Under the pieces are notes generated by a model that saw only the letters and a program-made list of their open reading frames with translations, did not search any database and was not told where the DNA came from. The position numbers and the translations under genes are program-made. Positions 9,770 through 19,483 of a stretch of 21,656 nt of DNA are shown piece after piece. The stretch's first letter is position 1. Every line of letters starts with the position of its first letter. The stretch is taken from assembly GCA_027600665.1 (NCBI GenBank), contig JADGJL010000425.1, forward strand, positions 1-21,656, given 5' to 3'. Origin of the DNA: Irineochytrium annulatum (Eukaryota; Chytridiomycota; Chytridiomycetes; Chytridiales; Chytridiaceae).

Positions 9770-10103
9770 TCATTCTTCCTCTTCCAACTGCCGAATGTAA
9801 AGGATGTTGTTGCACCGGACCAGAACTTCTCCCAGCGCACCCGTGGACGTCCCGTCGATGTATTCCTCGGTATTCGCGAGCTATGACAGTAAACATCTGA
9901 CGCCGGCCTTCAAGCAAATTGTACCTGGACGTTCATATAGCTGTCCACTGAGACCAAGAAGCCCTTGTACTCCTGCCCCCACTTTAGCTTCAGCATCACG
10001 GGCTTCCCCGTCAGGCTGTTGAGAAATGGCTTTGGGTTGACCGGCGTGAACTGTTCGAGATCGCGTTAGAACTGCGCTTGCCAAGATCCTTGCTCACATC
10101 CAT
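9770..10103 (-). CDS. SMX3: Sm core protein F (snRNP F), 80 aa
   Basis: One of seven Sm proteins forming the ring on U1, U2, U4 and U5 snRNAs, needed for snRNP assembly and pre-mRNA splicing in the nucleus. Three exons: 10103-10098, 10050-9925 and 9880-9770. The introns are 47 and 44 bp, and the 243-nt total is a multiple of three. The protein opens [20 protein letters not shown], then the Sm1 motif ([20 protein letters not shown]) and the Sm2 motif ([14 protein letters not shown]), with an acidic QLEEEE tail. [16 protein letters not shown] is diagnostic for SmF. The first coding exon is just ATGGAT: the frame upstream of exon 2 hits a TAA, so an upstream exon is required, and this ATG followed by a GTGAGC donor fits phase and size exactly. 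Human SNRPF is 86 aa. Confidence 0.95.
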
Positions 10104-10185
10104 GTCAGAAAGAGGCTTGAAAATTACTGGGGTTTGTCGAGATCGCTTGATTGCAACTCCCAACGGCGACTTAGGCTCTGGAGCG
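10104..10185. promoter_or_regulatory. 82-bp divergent promoter, SmF / TMF1
   Basis: The interval between the SmF and TMF1 start codons contains GGCTTGAA at 10114-10121 (+ strand), the same 8-mer found in the NAMPT/RPB9 spacer and upstream of the 692-aa gene. No TATA box is evident. Confidence 0.5.
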
Positions 10186-13100
10186 ATGTCCGGGTTCTTC
10201 TCGGACGCGGTGAACTGGGTTGGGAAGGCGGCGACTGAGCTGGAATCCCGGTTTGATCGCGCGCTGGATATCGCACCTCAGCAGTCAGCAACCGGTACAT
10301 CTACCCCGACCGCACCACCGCCCGCATCCGAATACAATGACCTCGATGCGTTATACCCAAATGCGCATTCTCCTGGTCTCAAGCAAGGCGTAGCCGCGCC
10401 TCCGTCTGGCAAAGGTGACCCGTCTTGGAGGCTACGATCGTTGAGCTCACCGTTACCATTAGATCCGCCGTTAAGCCTGTCCTCTGGCCTCTCCTCGTTG
10501 CGCAACTTTTCATCCACGATCACATCGTCTATCCAGGCGGCCGCCACGGCGGCGGCGACCCCGCAAACCGCTTCCAACGACGGCGACTTTTTCGCGTCTA
10601 TGCTGGGAGGCTTCGGCGTGCCGACAACGTCTCCGAAACCCGCCCGAAAGGCCACCGAACCTCGGGCCTCAGTCACATCCGGCTCCACGGCCGCCGCCGA
10701 ACCACATACTGCACGCTCACACTTGCTCGATTCGATACTTGATCCCACGCCGGCACCAATGTCGGTGGCTGCCGAGGTGGAGAGTATCGGAGGAAACAAG
10801 CGGGTCACGCGAGGACCATCTACCTTCGAGGCGGATGGAGGCGGACACGTGGCGCCAGAGCCGGTCCACGTTGCCGTGCCCGAGCCCGCCGGCGAGACTG
10901 TGAATGAGGACAAACGCGGTCTGAGCGCTGCGCCAGAAGCCGCGAGTCTGAAGCCGGAGGTTGAGAAAGACGTTGTTAAAGAGTCAAAAAGCATCACACC
11001 GGCGCTGATAGTGCCCCCGAAGCCTCCAGTAGCGATCGCGGAGACGAGCGCTGTCTCAGAGCCGGCAGTCATCACAGCGGAGTTGCCACTATCTGCTAAC
11101 CCTCCCCCGCCACCAGTTGACGAAAGTGCTGCATTAGAGCCGGCAACCATTAAAGAGGAGGTGCCGCACCCTGGCTCTCCCTCGGCGCGTGCGGACCCGG
11201 CGATAACGCCGATAAACGACGGAGATGACGGCCTGACATCAGCTAGAGGAGGTGTGGTTGGTGGCGCCGAGCCGGTTGGGACGGGCAACACCCCCGACGG
11301 CAAATTGCTGTCAACAGAGGTACTCAAGCTCACGGCGGTGGTGGAGGAAAGGGAGCGTCAGCTGCTGAAGGCGATGACGGAGAATGCCTCTCTTACCGAG
11401 ACGGCAAATGTGCTTCGGGCGCAGTTGGAGCAGCTGGAGAGGACGAAGGCGGACGAGAACGAGAAAGTGGACTCGTTGATAAAGGAGTTTACCGATAGGC
11501 TTGGCGCGTCGGAAAAGCAGCTGCATGCAGCCGCAAAGGTTTAAGATTTTCGGGCGGTACCTTTTTTTTTAAGAGTTCGGTTCGCAGGAGCGGGATTCGC
11601 TCAAGCAGCAGCTGATGAGCACGCAGGGGTCGGCGCAAGGGAGCCATGAGGAGATGATCCGCCAGTTGACGGAGCGGGACGAGAAAATCAAAGATCTTTT
11701 AATGGAAGGTAGAGTAACCGCACGAAAGCGATGTGATGATATCATTGCAGGGGAGAAGCTGTCGAAGAACGAGTTGAAGATGTCGAACATAGTAAAGAAG
11801 CTGCGTGCGAAGGAAGGCGAAGTGGATAAGGAGGTTAGGGAACTCACGAAGAAGCTGGAGCTTGCGGAATCGAAGGTGACGGAGTTGAAGGAACGCGTTG
11901 CATGGCTTGCGGAGACTGAGAAGAGGTTAAACGGTAAGCTGGAGGTGTCTGGTTGCGCTTACGTGCGTACAGATACCCTACGGACAGTAAACGACGTAAA
12001 TGAAAAGCAGGCGAAGCAAATAGTGCAGTTTGAGAATCAACTTCAATTGATGAAGGATGAGACTGGACAGCTGAATGTATGTGGCCGCTCGACCGCACAT
12101 GGGTTGACACGGTTTAGGCGCTATTGGAACGGACGCAAGCGGAACTGCAAGAAGCGAGAAAGAGCCATGCCGAGGCGACATCTGCGGCTCAGTCTTCCGC
12201 TTTGGAGAAAGAGGCAACTTTGCTGTTTGTCTCATGCTGTTATTTACTCGCCGCCATACAGATTCAAGCAAATGAGGAGATTCATAAACAACTTGAAGAA
12301 CTGCAGAAGTGCTCAATTAACGTCGAAAGTGCGTTACGGCGAGAGATATTCGACTTGCGTTCTACGTTATCGCGGACAGAGGACGAGGCCAGCTGGAGAG
12401 AAGGTAATTAACCAACTTAATTGCAGTTCTTACGACCTCTCGCAGAAAGTCTTCGTAAAGAGATAACTGTGCGGCTGTGAAGCAATTCTGTGTACTAAAA
12501 GGTGGGTTAGGCTTTACATGCAAGAGTCCAAGAGGCGGATTCGCGGCATGGGGATTTGGAGGCTGAAGTTCGGTCCGGCGATCGCTCGTTGGTGCGCCAA
12601 ATCGACTTTTTGCAGAGCCAGCACGCAAACGCGCGAAGAGACTGGGAGCAGCTTGAGCAAAGGTTCGTTGATATTTGCGACGGCTGCTTATGCATTGCCA
12701 AGCATGACCATGCGGCTGCAAGAAGCAGATGCCGAAAGAATCAGCCTTATCGAGAAGGAGCGATCGCTCATTCAACGATACAATGAATTGGTAGCGCTTG
12801 AAAACTTGCCGATTTTACTTATATTTCTAGACCTCGAAGTTCCTCACGGTCGAGCTGCAAGCAAGCAGGGAAAGGCAAGAGTCCTCGCGGCTAAGTGCGG
12901 AACTTGAGGTAAAGTCCATAGAATTACAGCTAAAGTAACGCATGTAGGCTCGGAACGCTCAAGTGGAAACTTTTGAGAAGACCATAAGCGACTTGTCCGC
13001 GAAGCTTGATCTATTGAAGTCTTCGCACGTGCGCGCAATGGATGAAGCGAAGGAGAGCTTTGAGGTTCAGCTTTTCGTCGCCTCCACCAATTTACTTTTG

Positions 13101-13830
13101 CTTTAGAGCGTTCTCGCCAGGCGGATAGATGAGGAGAAGCGGCTTTGGGAGGAGAGACGGTTGGCAGAGGATCGAACCAGACAGAAAGAGATCGAGAGGC
13201 TGAAGCTTAGGATCGACCTTTCAAAGGACGCAAACTCGTCTTCCGCATCGACACCACGGGTATCGCAGTTTGAACCTCCCGGGTCACCTCGAAGTCCACT
13301 GTTGGTGGGGGAATTTTGTCGCAAACTTAGTTTGACGTCGGCGTGTAGACCGGAACCATGAGTCCAAATAATACCGTCCTGGCGGGGGCTCCGGCGGTGG
13401 TAATCGACCGACTTCATTCAGCCTTAAAGCAACATCAAGGCCAAATATCAACACTGCAAATGCAACTGCAGATGGCAACGAAAACGAGGGGTGATGTAGC
13501 AGTACATTTTACATGTTGCTGAGTATTTGCAGACGAGTTGGCGGAAGAGTTGTTGAAGGCCACTAGCAACAGCCAAGGTGCGAAAGACCTTGAGGTGAAG
13601 CTGGCCGAGGCGGAAAAGGAGAAGGCGCAATTAAATAACAGGTAATTGTCGATCGACGCTGTCGGCAGTTAATCGTTTTTAGATTTATGGCGGCGCTGGA
13701 GTTGTTGGGTGAGAAAACCGAACAAGTTGAGGAGTTGAAGGCGGACATGGAGGACGTCCGGAATGTCTATAAAACCCAAGTGGAAGATTTGTTAAAAGAA
13801 AACGCGCGGTTAAAAGCAAGTAGAAAATAG
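10186..13830 (+). CDS. TMF1: TMF1/Sgm1-type Golgi coiled-coil protein (golgin), about 1044 aa
   Basis: Golgi-associated long coiled coil; TMF proteins bind Rab6-class GTPases and help tether vesicles. Thirteen exons were rebuilt: 10186-11538, 11588-11708, 11751-12076, 12118-12403, 12446-12476, 12525-12662, 12703-12790, 12831-12908, 12948-13064, 13107-13304, 13349-13490, 13533-13641 and 13683-13830. The 3135-nt total is a multiple of three. The N terminus MSGFFSDAVNWVGKAA...FDRALDI matches the conserved TMF amphipathic start. Residues about 45-400 are Pro/Ala/Ser/Glu-rich and disordered. From about 410 the protein is coiled coil and includes the family hallmark GEKLSKNELKMSNIVKKLRA. The C-terminal TMF domain ends LGEKTEQVEELKADMEDV and YKTQVEDLLKENARLK. 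Two stop-free segments (11952-11987 and 12229-12261) could be further tiny introns. The ATG at 10186 was chosen because it begins the conserved N terminus. Confidence 0.93.
11709..11750 (+). other. 42-bp stop-free intron in TMF1
   Basis: Begins GTAGAG and ends ATTGCAG. Removal joins LLMEG directly to EKLSKNEL, which restores the conserved golgin motif. The segment is 14 codons long with no stop in frame, so an unspliced transcript would stay translatable with an insert that interrupts the coiled coil. Confidence 0.8.
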
Positions 13831-13992
13831 AATGTGTGGATAGAGCGTCGATTCTTCTGGCTGTATTGGCTCCCCTTTTAAGCCCGAGTTGCTGACATCT
13901 TTCTGACGTAAATCCCGGGCGGGGCCTAACGGCAAACTTCTTTCTTTATATAGCAGTTTATTGAGATAAATCAATCACAACATAAAGGGCTA

Positions 13993-14039
13993 AATAAAGA
14001 CATTCTTTCTTTAGGTAAGTTTTATGATATGTAAATAAA
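13993..14039 (+). terminator. Candidate polyadenylation signals for TMF1
   Basis: AATAAA occurs at 13993-13998 and again at 14034-14039, 163 and 204 bp after the TMF1 stop, in an AT-rich stretch. Fungal 3'-end signals are loose, so this is only a motif match. Confidence 0.3.
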
Positions 14040-14061
14040 ATTGAGCTCGGCTGGCGTTTAG
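14015..14061 (+). other. Possible 47-bp untranslated-leader intron
   Basis: A consensus GTAAGT donor follows TTAG, and the segment ends GGCGTTTAG. The length fits the local intron class, but no coding frame on either side is recognised. It would be a 5' UTR intron of the bHLH gene or a 3' UTR intron of TMF1. Confidence 0.3.
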
Positions 14062-14429
14062 GTTGTCCCAGAGAACCGAGAAAAAGGGCAAGTTACCGCG
14101 CTCCTGGTTGCGCATAGATCGCGATGACAATAGGAGAAACACGTGTTAGACGATTGGCTGAGGGTGCGATCTTCGCTTGGGCGGCGAGTCTTGCATACCT
14201 CCAAAAAAAAAGTTACGTCCGTGCTTCGCGCCGCGACGGCCTGGCAACGATCGCGAACACGCGAGGAACAGGACGAGGACGAGAAAGGGAAGTATCAGGA
14301 GGCTCATCGGCATCGCGACGAGTCACCTTACGTCACCTCTGCGGCAGCATCGGTCACTGCTTTCCGCCGTCCGTCCTGGAACCCATCCGCAGCTTCGCAT
14401 GCGGGCTGGCGACCCGCAAGACCCTCTGA

Positions 14430-17400
14430 ATGCCCGCACTAATCATAGGCGCCAGCCAGCAGCCGGAAGACCGTCGGCTCCAGCATCAGCATTTGGACCC
14501 TCACCAACTCCACCGCTATCAATACAGCAATCATCTCTCACAACAAGAGCAGCAGCAAGAAAGTTTCTTCGCCACCTTAAGCATCAACACGGAGAGCAGC
14601 GGCAGCGCCAACACCGCAGCGGGCGCCGCAGTGGGAAGCCGGCCGGTCTTGGGGGCGGGACTCGAAGCAGCGCGGTCGCGGGGTCGGCAGATGGTGGAAG
14701 ACAGCTGGGACGCATTGAGGAGCTCTGACCGAAGTGGCCTCGGTGATAACGGCCGCGCTGCAAACATGGTCTGGCAACCACTCCGCGGCGGCAGCAATTG
14801 CAGCAACGGTGCAGGCGCCGGCTGTACGAGGACCATAAGTGACGTGTCTGCAGCCCTGCAGCCGCCTCCGCGCCGGCCGGGCTTCGGTGAGTTGGGCGAG
14901 GTCAACGTTCCACTGTATCAGAATGCTTCGGCTTTTTCTGATCGCGCTTCCAGAACACATCGAAGTCGACCCTCACCTCGCTCCCCACCTCCTCGTTGGA
15001 GACCATCGTCATACCGGCGGCGGCCGCCATCCCTCGACCTGCATGCACCCTGGGGGAGCCGTGGCGGGCGGCTCGCCGCCGGACCGACCACCATCCCCGG
15101 ACGTCAATCCGACGACGCCTCCCAATGTTGAAGCCAACATCTTGAATCCCCAATGGGGCGCGGACGCTTCCTCGCTCACCGACCCCGGGGCGGCCGGTGC
15201 AGTGGAGGCAGACGAGCCATCCGCCAACAATGTCGAGGCGACGGCGTCGGCGCCGCAGCAGCAGCTGTCACCGGCCAGTGCCATCAACCTTTCCTGGACT
15301 TGGATGGACGGTGACGCTGCCGCGTCTCTTCACATGCACCACGATGGAGGTGATCCACGACGACATCTGGATGCCATCGGGTCGGCGACCGATGAGATGG
15401 ACCGCCTCCTGTCCTCGCTGACGTCCATGTCCGACCCCGCCAGGTCGCAGAGCTTCCACCTACACGATGGCGTCTCCGTGAACCACGGCATGCCAGACTT
15501 CGTTATCGGCTCGTCACCCTCCATGTATCCGATACAGCAGCATCCCCATCCCCACTTTTTTCAGACCTCTCCTCAGCACCTACATCGCAGTCACAGCCAA
15601 CACCAGCAGCAGCAGCAGCAGCAGCAGTCGAATCCCCATCAGCTGTCGGCGAATCAACACGAGAATTTTTATAACCCTGAGCATCCATCGCCGCCAATTG
15701 TCCAGTCTAGTCCGCACTCTGGCTCGTTTGCAAACCCCTCCCTCCACGGATTGATGTCACCGCTTGACTCTGGCGCCTTGCATAGCGACCTTTTTACCGG
15801 CTCGCCTGCAGGTGGCGCCGCAAATTGTCCAGGCCAGGCTCAACTTGAGCAGACGTTCGACATCGGACCGAGCGCGGGCGAGGATTGGATGACTTTCACC
15901 ACCGATGAAGGTGCCGCCACTGTTGGCGGTGAGGGGGTGAGCGCCGGCGTAGCGCCATCCAGCTATCTGTTTCCGACGGGATCGCCGATTTCAATGGGGA
16001 GCAGCGAGGACGAACCAAGCGGGGCTGATGATGTCACGGACACGGTAGGCAACCAACTCAATTCCGGACCTTTATTGGTTCTGCCTGTTTCTGACGGTTG
16101 TACTTCTGCAGGCTGGGTTCAATATCGTGTCCGGCGAAATCCACGGACCGGAGAGCCATTCGCTTAAAAGTTACGCGACCGAGCCCGGTCAGCAAGTTTT
16201 CCATCAGCAACAAGGCCAAGCCTTCCACGGACTGCACCGTGTTGCGAGATACAATACATCCGGGCGCTTATCGACGGGCTCGGGCCAAATGCATTTCCAA
16301 CCGCAGCACCAACGTCCTTCGCTTCACCGCGAACTCCACGGCGCGCGAGGCCTCACCCGAAATCTTGCGGGCGCGACCGGCCATGTTAACCTGCCTCCGC
16401 GGATTAACGTGAAAAATATTTCCCAGCGCTCGCCGCCGAACCCATCAAGTCCTAATACTACCTTATCCCCCGCGTCACCATCATCTCCTATGCCGCATGC
16501 GTTCCAGCAACCGGGCCTGCCGGCACGTCACCCGAGTGCAATGTACGGACTCGCGGCGCCGGGCTTCTCGACCTCTAGCACGCTCGTACGGTCATACATT
16601 CCGCCGCCAACGCTGTCGACGATGATATCCGCATCGGGCGCAACCCCTCTCGTTCCGACGTCGCCAGGTGGCAATCATCCCTACCAAATGGGCTTCCCCA
16701 TGCATAGGCGCGTGCCTTCCTACGATGGTGGATATGTCACGACCGCTATATATTCGAACCAACGGCCAGCGCAGCCGCCACCGCAGGCCCGGGCTCTACA
16801 TGCAACCTCAAACGGCCGTATTGGTGTTGCCTCGCGCGTCCGGAATCCGATTCGGTCGCGAGTGAACGTGACCCGTGCGGCGGCTGGGATCCGGACCGAG
16901 TTTGTCGGCCCGACCTGCCCACCCTCCTCTCCGTCGTCGATTTCTCCATCCGCCACATCCCCGTCCTCGATGGGCTCCGATCATGGCAGCTTGCTTCCCG
17001 CCTCGTCGCCAACGATTGCTCACCCGTCGTCCTCATCAAGCAACCCGACTTCAGCCACCAATCCTTATCTCCCCCGTAGGTCGGGTGATGGTGTTGTGAA
17101 GCGCAGCAGCCCGCTCGCGACGCCGCCGCTGATGGCGTCCGAGCTCGCTGTCCCACCCCCGTCGATGCACCCACTCCCTCCTACGAATGTTGGCGAGGCC
17201 GTTGCGAGGCATCAACAGCAGCATCACCCTGGCGCGGCCGACTTTTCGGTTGGCACCGCACCTCTTACACCCACTAAGACACCCGTGACCCTGCCAACAC
17301 AAGTCGCCGGAGCGGTCGCCATGGCGGCGCTCCCGGCCGCAGGGATGCCGGTGGGAATGGCTGGAGGGTTGCCGAGGAACGCCTCGACGTCGTCCGCGTC

Positions 17401-18115
17401 GTCGCAGGGTTCCGCATCGGGCCTCTTGGCTATCCGGCGCCGCGTGTCGGCGTCGGAGGTGAAACTTTCCGCGGCCTTGGCTGGTGGAGGACGCAACCCG
17501 AGCGCGCCGACGTCGGCGAACTCATCCGCAAACTCGTCTGCGAGCAGCTCGCCTGCCACGTCGCCGCAGGGCAGGCCGGGGATGATAGGGGGACTGACGG
17601 CGGTTGGTGGTGGCAAGACTCGAGCTTCATTGACGGGAAATTCCATGGGGGCCGCGACGCGGCGTGTTGGGGCTGCGCCACAGCTCGTGGCCGCGGGATC
17701 GGCGTACTTAAACAGCCATCATCGTGTGTCGGACTTTAAACGGAGGGAGGAGCTCAAGCACTGCTTCGATGGCTTACTTACGGTTCTGCCCGAGAAGCCG
17801 CCGACCGGCGACGAGGCGGGGGAAGCCCAGGAGACGCCGGCGCCTGCGAAGAAGGGGAAGAAGAAGGCTTCTGCTGCGGCGGCGGAGGAGAAGGTTGAAA
17901 AGAGGCCGCCGAACAGGGTCGAGATCTTATGGCGGGCGCTGGATTATATGACGGCGCTGAGCGGGCGGGTTGAGGAGATGGAAGGGACAATTCAGGGACT
18001 TACGGCGGAGCTGCAGAGGCTTAGGGTTGAGAAGGGGATCACCGTTGTTGAAAACGAGATCGAGGCGATGGAGGAGGACGTTCCCGTTGAAGAAGAGGCA
18101 GTGCTTGTTGGTTGA
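14430..18115 (+). CDS. Large divergent bHLH transcription factor, 1183 aa
   Basis: Probable nuclear DNA-binding regulator. Three exons: 14430-14886, 14954-16044 and 16112-18115. Both introns are 67 bp with GTGAGT/GTAGGC donors, and the 3552-nt total is a multiple of three. The first 1,040 residues are low complexity: Gln/His-rich (CAG repeat at 15604-15627), then Ser/Pro/Thr-rich with many Ser-Pro sites. The bHLH lies near the C terminus (residues about 1050-1150): basic region HRVSDFKRREELK, helix 1 CFDGLLTVLP, a long Lys/Ala/Glu-rich loop (about 40 residues), helix 2 RVEILWRALDYMTALS, then a leucine-zipper-like coil (MEGTIQGLTAELQRLRVEKG) and an acidic tail. The usual E-box-contacting Glu is Asp here. 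Exon 1 and the exon 1-2 junction rest on splice signals and phase only. Target genes are unknown. Confidence 0.85.
15604..15627 (+). repeat. (CAG)8 microsatellite encoding polyglutamine
   Basis: Eight perfect CAG triplets in frame inside the Gln/His-rich segment of the bHLH protein. The flanking residues are also Gln/His-rich with other codons, so the perfect tract is probably length-variable between strains. Confidence 0.9.
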
Positions 18116-18236
18116 GGCAAAGAGTGGGTGGGAGTAGGTTGCGGCTCATAGGTGTCTTTACAAAGGTGTTAGTTTGTATTTTATTTCGGTTTGGTATGTC
18201 GAACATAGTCAGTGACATCCCTCTATGCTGCCCCGT

Positions 18237-18275
18237 GTAAGTACGCCCTTACTTTAAAATATCTTGCTTTTTCAG
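18237..18275 (+). other. 39-bp intron-like sequence after the bHLH stop
   Basis: Begins GTAAGTACG and ends CTTTTTCAG, with a short pyrimidine-rich stretch before the acceptor. It starts 122 bp after the bHLH stop codon and would be a 3' UTR intron of that gene, or part of an undetected transcript. Confidence 0.35.
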
Positions 18276-18597
18276 AGTGCTCGAACTCTTTGTCGTCTTA
18301 ATTATTCCTGGCGGTATGATATTCCTCCGCCGATCGTATTGGTTCGCTGCGCAACCAGAGAGTGTTCCTTTTGTTGTTTGCTTTTCTTGCCTGCGTTTTA
18401 TTTTTCTGTTCCGCCCATCTTCCCGTTTTCAACGCTCTCTTCCTTCTCGGCTTAGTACGTGCCCGCATGGACTTGCCTTTGCGAAAACTTTTTTTATTTT
18501 TTTTTATTTTGGCACGTAGGGCCATCGCATGTAGTGAGTGCGGGCTGCCGTGCTTGCTTGCGTGAGACAAGTAGTATCGATACAGAGAGCTATGAAC

Positions 18598-18643
18598 CTA
18601 CCACGTTGTTATCGCTTAATTTTCGTACTTGCCTACGTGGTAG
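18598..18643. repeat. 9-bp inverted repeat
   Basis: CTACCACGT at 18598-18606 is matched by its exact reverse complement at 18635-18643 across a 28-nt loop. It contains an ACGTG core that resembles a G-box-like half, but no T-run follows. It may be a binding site pair or chance. Confidence 0.25.
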
Positions 18644-18816
18644 CCTTGCAACGATTTTCTTGACGCAGCTTGAAGTAGTTCTCAAAGTCCATCTCAAGAG
18701 TAACAGCACCCAAGACCAAAAGGAGGCCACATCGAAAAGCTCTCGATTTGACTCCACGCGTTCTTTCTTCACCGAGAGTGATTAGGTATGTTACTGCTAA
18801 TGCAGAAGAAAGGCCA

Positions 18817-19244
18817 TCAAACAAATGTAGAGGAGGATTTCAATTGAGGGGCCTCGTGACCATATCGCGCCACCTTGACCGTCGGTTGAAACCACTTGGG
18901 AAGCTCCAAATACTTCCTGCTCACGGAGTAGGGTCCGCGTCCGCCAACGATGATGACAAGAACAGAAGGAACGCCGTACGATAACACCGCCCCGTTCACT
19001 CCAACCTTGTTTTTAGGTCGCCCTCGTGCACCTGGTGGCTCGTGGGCTGGTGATGGTCACACCCTAAGCCATCGCATCGTGATACTGGCAAGCAGGCAGA
19101 ATTCAAGGTTTTCAGAAGCCCATTCGACTGGCGTCCTGGCGTCTTCAGTGCTGGCGCGCGTGGTGGCTGTGCGGTGTGATGATCGGGTCGGACCGGTGAA
19201 GTCAGTTAGTTGAAGCGAGTACACGACACGTTTCGGCCTCGTCC
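18817..19244 (-). CDS. Possible minus-strand spliced gene fragment, unrecognised
   Basis: Not recognised and uncertain. On the minus strand, an open frame from about 19244 to 19086 (including TPVEWASENLEFCLLA) joins in phase, across a 39-bp GT-AG intron (19047-19085), to a second open frame ending at 18817. The second part reads HEPPGARGRPKNKVGVNG, a hydrophobic stretch LSYGVPSVLVIIVGG, then KYLELPKWFQPTVKVARYG. Composition is more protein-like than expected for spacer DNA. No start codon was located. Another open minus-strand frame (18824-18633, with LLLVLGAVTLEMDFENYF) follows without a clean splice link. It conflicts with a forward-strand intron-like segment at 18976-19016, so both cannot be right. 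It could be a decayed gene or chance. Confidence 0.22.
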
Positions 19245-19483
19245 CCTTCTGTATTCATATCTGAGGGCTGACGAACGGGGAACAGTGAAAACGACTATCC
19301 GGACGCCCATCCCTTCCTCATCCGACTCCGTCTCCGCCATCGTCTTCCGTCACCATCCTCGCCGTTGGAGAGCATTCCGTGTCGGCCACGACTACTTAGG
19401 ACAAGCAGGCAAAGTTTCTCTCTCGGCCACCAGAAAGTCTTGCGGTTGACAGCGATCTCGACCTCCCGTCCTGCGCCCGGCCG

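Larger units (their letters stand above)
13831..14429 (+). other. 599-bp intergenic region, TMF1 3' end and bHLH leader
   Basis: No gene was recognised. The left half is AT-rich and includes two AATAAA sequences after the TMF1 stop. An intron-like segment (GTAAGT start at 14015, TTTAG end at 14061, 47 bp) may be a leader intron of the bHLH transcript. The last 300 bp is GC-rich. Several short frames are open there, but none is conserved or recognisable, and the region is most likely promoter and 5' untranslated sequence. Confidence 0.5.
18116..19483. other. 1.37-kb intergenic region upstream of the WOPR gene
   Basis: The longest gene-free stretch in the window. It contains a perfect intron-like segment at 18237-18275, a T-rich tract near 18480-18512 and a 9-bp inverted repeat (18598-18606 with 18635-18643). 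It also has a forward intron-like segment at 18976-19016 and, on the minus strand, a pair of exon-like open frames (18817-19244, listed separately). No tRNA or known ncRNA was recognised. The length suits a heavily regulated transcription-factor promoter. Confidence 0.5.

Noticed and set aside
10278..11333. 351-residue open frame antisense to TMF1
   Set aside because: It mirrors the GC-rich Pro/Ala-coding low-complexity part of TMF1, where antisense stops are rare. It has no motif, and the sense frame carries the conserved golgin start and coiled coil.
14124..14429. Earlier ATG-initiated frames upstream of the bHLH start
   Set aside because: These frames are short or Arg-rich and lead into other frames. 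Only the ATG at 14430 opens a frame that joins the rest in phase.
14531..14960. Antisense frames over bHLH exon 1
   Set aside because: They overlap repeat-rich GC sequence of the sense gene and show no motifs or splice support.
18480..18515. T-run as a Pol III terminator of a small RNA
   Set aside because: No A/B box, U6-like or other RNA gene pattern was seen upstream on the + strand.
18298..18570. Minus-strand Lys/Arg-rich frame resembling a small basic ribosomal protein
   Set aside because: The Lys/Arg bias comes from reading the complement of a T-rich tract. No ribosomal protein motif is present and no splice context supports it.
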